NCBI GenBank assembly: GCA_027365515.1
Contig: DAHXMK010000151.1
Coordinates: 1 to 6,369 of the forward strand
Length of the DNA: 6,369 bases
Source: Candidatus Aminicenantota bacterium
Lineage (GTDB): Bacteria; Acidobacteriota; UBA4820; DSQY01
Direction: 5' to 3'
This document shows positions 5,352-6,369 of this stretch, piece after piece (position 1 is the first letter of the stretch; every line of letters begins with the position of its first letter). The notes under the pieces were generated by a model. It did not search any database. It had not been told where the DNA came from and saw only the letters and a program-made list of their open reading frames with translations. The translations under genes and the position numbers were made by a program.

Positions 5352-6149
5352 ATGAGACGCTCGACTCTTGCCGCCGCCGCAATGCTCGCCTTCGCCCTCG
5401 CTTTCGCGCAGACTCCTCGGCAACCGAACGAAGCCGGGGGGTCAAAACCAGATTTCACCATTTCGCCGCGACTAATCGAGATGGGCGCCTTCTACGGAGG
5501 CGCCAAATTCCACGTCGAGGGAACCGCTCCAGCGGGATCGAAGATCGCGGTTGCGATCAGAGGAGAGTCGGTGGAGGAGAGCCTCAACCGCAAATCCCGC
5601 GCCGGCATAATCTGGGTGAACAGCGGAAAGGTCCACGTATCTGGAGTTCCGTCCCTGCTCCTCGTTTTCAGCTCAGAACCGGTCGCCACCCTTTTGAGCC
5701 GGCAAGCCACGGACGACTACCAGCTCGATGCCGAGGCGGTGATGAAGAACCTGAAGATGGCCCCGCCGGAAATGGATCAGCAGCGGCTCAGGGAGGACTT
5801 CTTCAAGCTGAAGGAGCGCCAGGGCATCTACCGGTTCCTGCCCGGGACGGTGAAGATTGATGAAGCGCAGGGCCGGCCCGCCAGGTTCACCCTTGACGTT
5901 GACTGGTCGAAGAAGGCGCCGCCGGGACGCTACGAGGTGACCGCTTACGCGGTCAAGAACGGGAGCGTCGTTTCTCAGGCGATGGAGCCGCTCGAAGTGC
6001 GCGAAACGGGCTTCCCCGAATGGATGGCCTCCCTCGCACAGAACCGGCCGATGCTTTACGGACTCCTTGCGGTTCTCTGCGCCCTGGCCGCCGGCTTCGG
6101 CATTGACTTCGTCGCCAGCAAGCTCGGCAAGCCCGTCGCCGGCCATTGA
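5352..6149 (+). CDS. TIGR02186 / Alph_Pro_TM family membrane-anchored protein
   Basis: This 265-residue protein has an N-terminal signal sequence (MRRSTLAAAAMLAFALAFA, likely cut after residue 19). An extracytoplasmic domain follows (about 33-218), then one C-terminal membrane segment (about 234-254) and a short cytoplasmic tail. Family-like features are the opening ISPRLIEMGAFYGGAKFHVEG (37-57) and AGIIWVNSGKVHVSGVPSLL (84-103), which starts a bend of beta strands, followed by LREDFFKLKERQGIY (146-160). A region resembling an Ig-like sandwich (PGRYEVTAYAVKNG, 191-204) completes the domain. The family was described as a putative transmembrane family of Alphaproteobacteria and often sits next to a TauE/SafE permease; its molecular function is unknown. 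The start is one base after the permease stop (TGA 5348-5350) with only a weak purine stretch upstream, so translation is probably coupled. A periplasmic accessory of the permease is the simplest inference. Confidence 0.85.
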   Translation: MRRSTLAAAAMLAFALAFAQTPRQPNEAGGSKPDFTISPRLIEMGAFYGGAKFHVEGTAPAGSKIAVAIRGESVEESLNRKSRAGIIWVNSGKVHVSGVPSLLLVFSSEPVATLLSRQATDDYQLDAEAVMKNLKMAPPEMDQQRLREDFFKLKERQGIYRFLPGTVKIDEAQGRPARFTLDVDWSKKAPPGRYEVTAYAVKNGSVVSQAMEPLEVRETGFPEWMASLAQNRPMLYGLLAVLCALAAGFGIDFVASKLGKPVAGH

Positions 6150-6349
6150 GCCGGGAATGGAAGGGAGAAGCGAAAGGCCGATGGGCGCCGCCGCTTCGCG
6201 AAAAGAATTCTCACCACGAAGATGGAAGGTCATGAAGAAAAGATTGTGAGAAGTTAGACGTGGGACTTTAGAAGTGAAGGATGCAAGACATTCACAGGCG
6301 GCGCGGCCGGCGGCGGCGCATCTAGGCGCGGTGTTTGCCTTCTTACTCT
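6150..6349. other. Non-coding stretch after the operon
   Basis: I see no gene here on either strand. A short stem (CCGGC 6139-6143 with GCCGG 6150-6154, loop CATTGA) spans the stop codon of the upstream gene but lacks a T-run. A GC-rich run of GGC units lies at about 6299-6320. No convincing rho-independent terminator for the operon is visible. Confidence 0.5.
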
Positions 6350-6369
6350 CTAACTTTCTAACTTTCTAA
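6350..6369. repeat. 8-bp tandem repeat, about 2.5 copies, running off the window
   Basis: CTAACTTT occurs at 6350-6357 and 6358-6365, and CTAA begins a third copy at 6366. An inverted partial copy, AAGTTAG, lies at 6251-6257 and could pair with CTAACTT at 6350-6356. The full copy number cannot be judged because the window ends inside the array. Confidence 0.6.

Noticed and set aside
4631..5461. Open frame of 276 codons on the minus strand opposite the permease
   Set aside because: It is rich in His, Asp, Arg and Glu as expected from the complement of a hydrophobic membrane protein, and is a shadow.
1..6369. tRNA, rRNA or CRISPR arrays
   Set aside because: No cloverleaf-like sequence, rRNA motif or regularly spaced repeats were seen on reading either strand.

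Overview
The window (about 60% GC by eye) comes from a bacterium with dissimilatory sulfur metabolism. The diagnostic genes are aprB and aprA, the two subunits of adenylylsulfate (APS) reductase, which interconverts APS with sulfite and AMP. The subunit sequences resemble those of sulfate reducers such as Desulfobacterota or Nitrospirota. Some sulfur oxidisers carry related enzymes, so neither direction of the pathway nor taxonomy can be settled from this window alone.

Left part (1-1988, minus strand): aprB is followed after 13 nt by aprA, whose 3' end lies beyond base 1. Their 5' leader (about 1989-2232) contains a candidate sigma70-type promoter, a 7-bp inverted repeat, an orphan near-perfect Shine-Dalgarno sequence with tiny reading frames, and alternative hairpins near the start of aprB. 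From 2233 to 2653 I see no convincing gene, only a strong hairpin and a GC palindrome.

Middle (2654-3571, plus strand): an IS1595-family (ISXO2-like) transposase reading frame. It is open over its full length and well conserved in its zinc ribbon and C-terminal region. The motif that normally carries the first catalytic aspartate is changed, as is the motif that normally reads P-R-V-H-R-V-A. It is either an inactive relic or a candidate domesticated protein. No terminal inverted repeats could be recognised.

Right part (3611-6149, plus strand): a tight three-gene operon with gaps of 15 and 1 nt. It encodes a cytidylate-kinase-like P-loop protein with a C-terminal BON domain, a TauE/SafE-type anion permease, and a secreted, membrane-anchored protein of the TIGR02186/Alph_Pro_TM family. 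Because APS reductase makes or consumes sulfite, and TauE/SafE permeases are associated with export of sulfite and other sulfur-containing organic anions, the plausible combined picture is a sulfite-handling module next to the sulfite-producing enzyme. That link is inferred from neighbourhood only. The last 220 bases hold no gene and end in an 8-bp tandem repeat that runs off the window.
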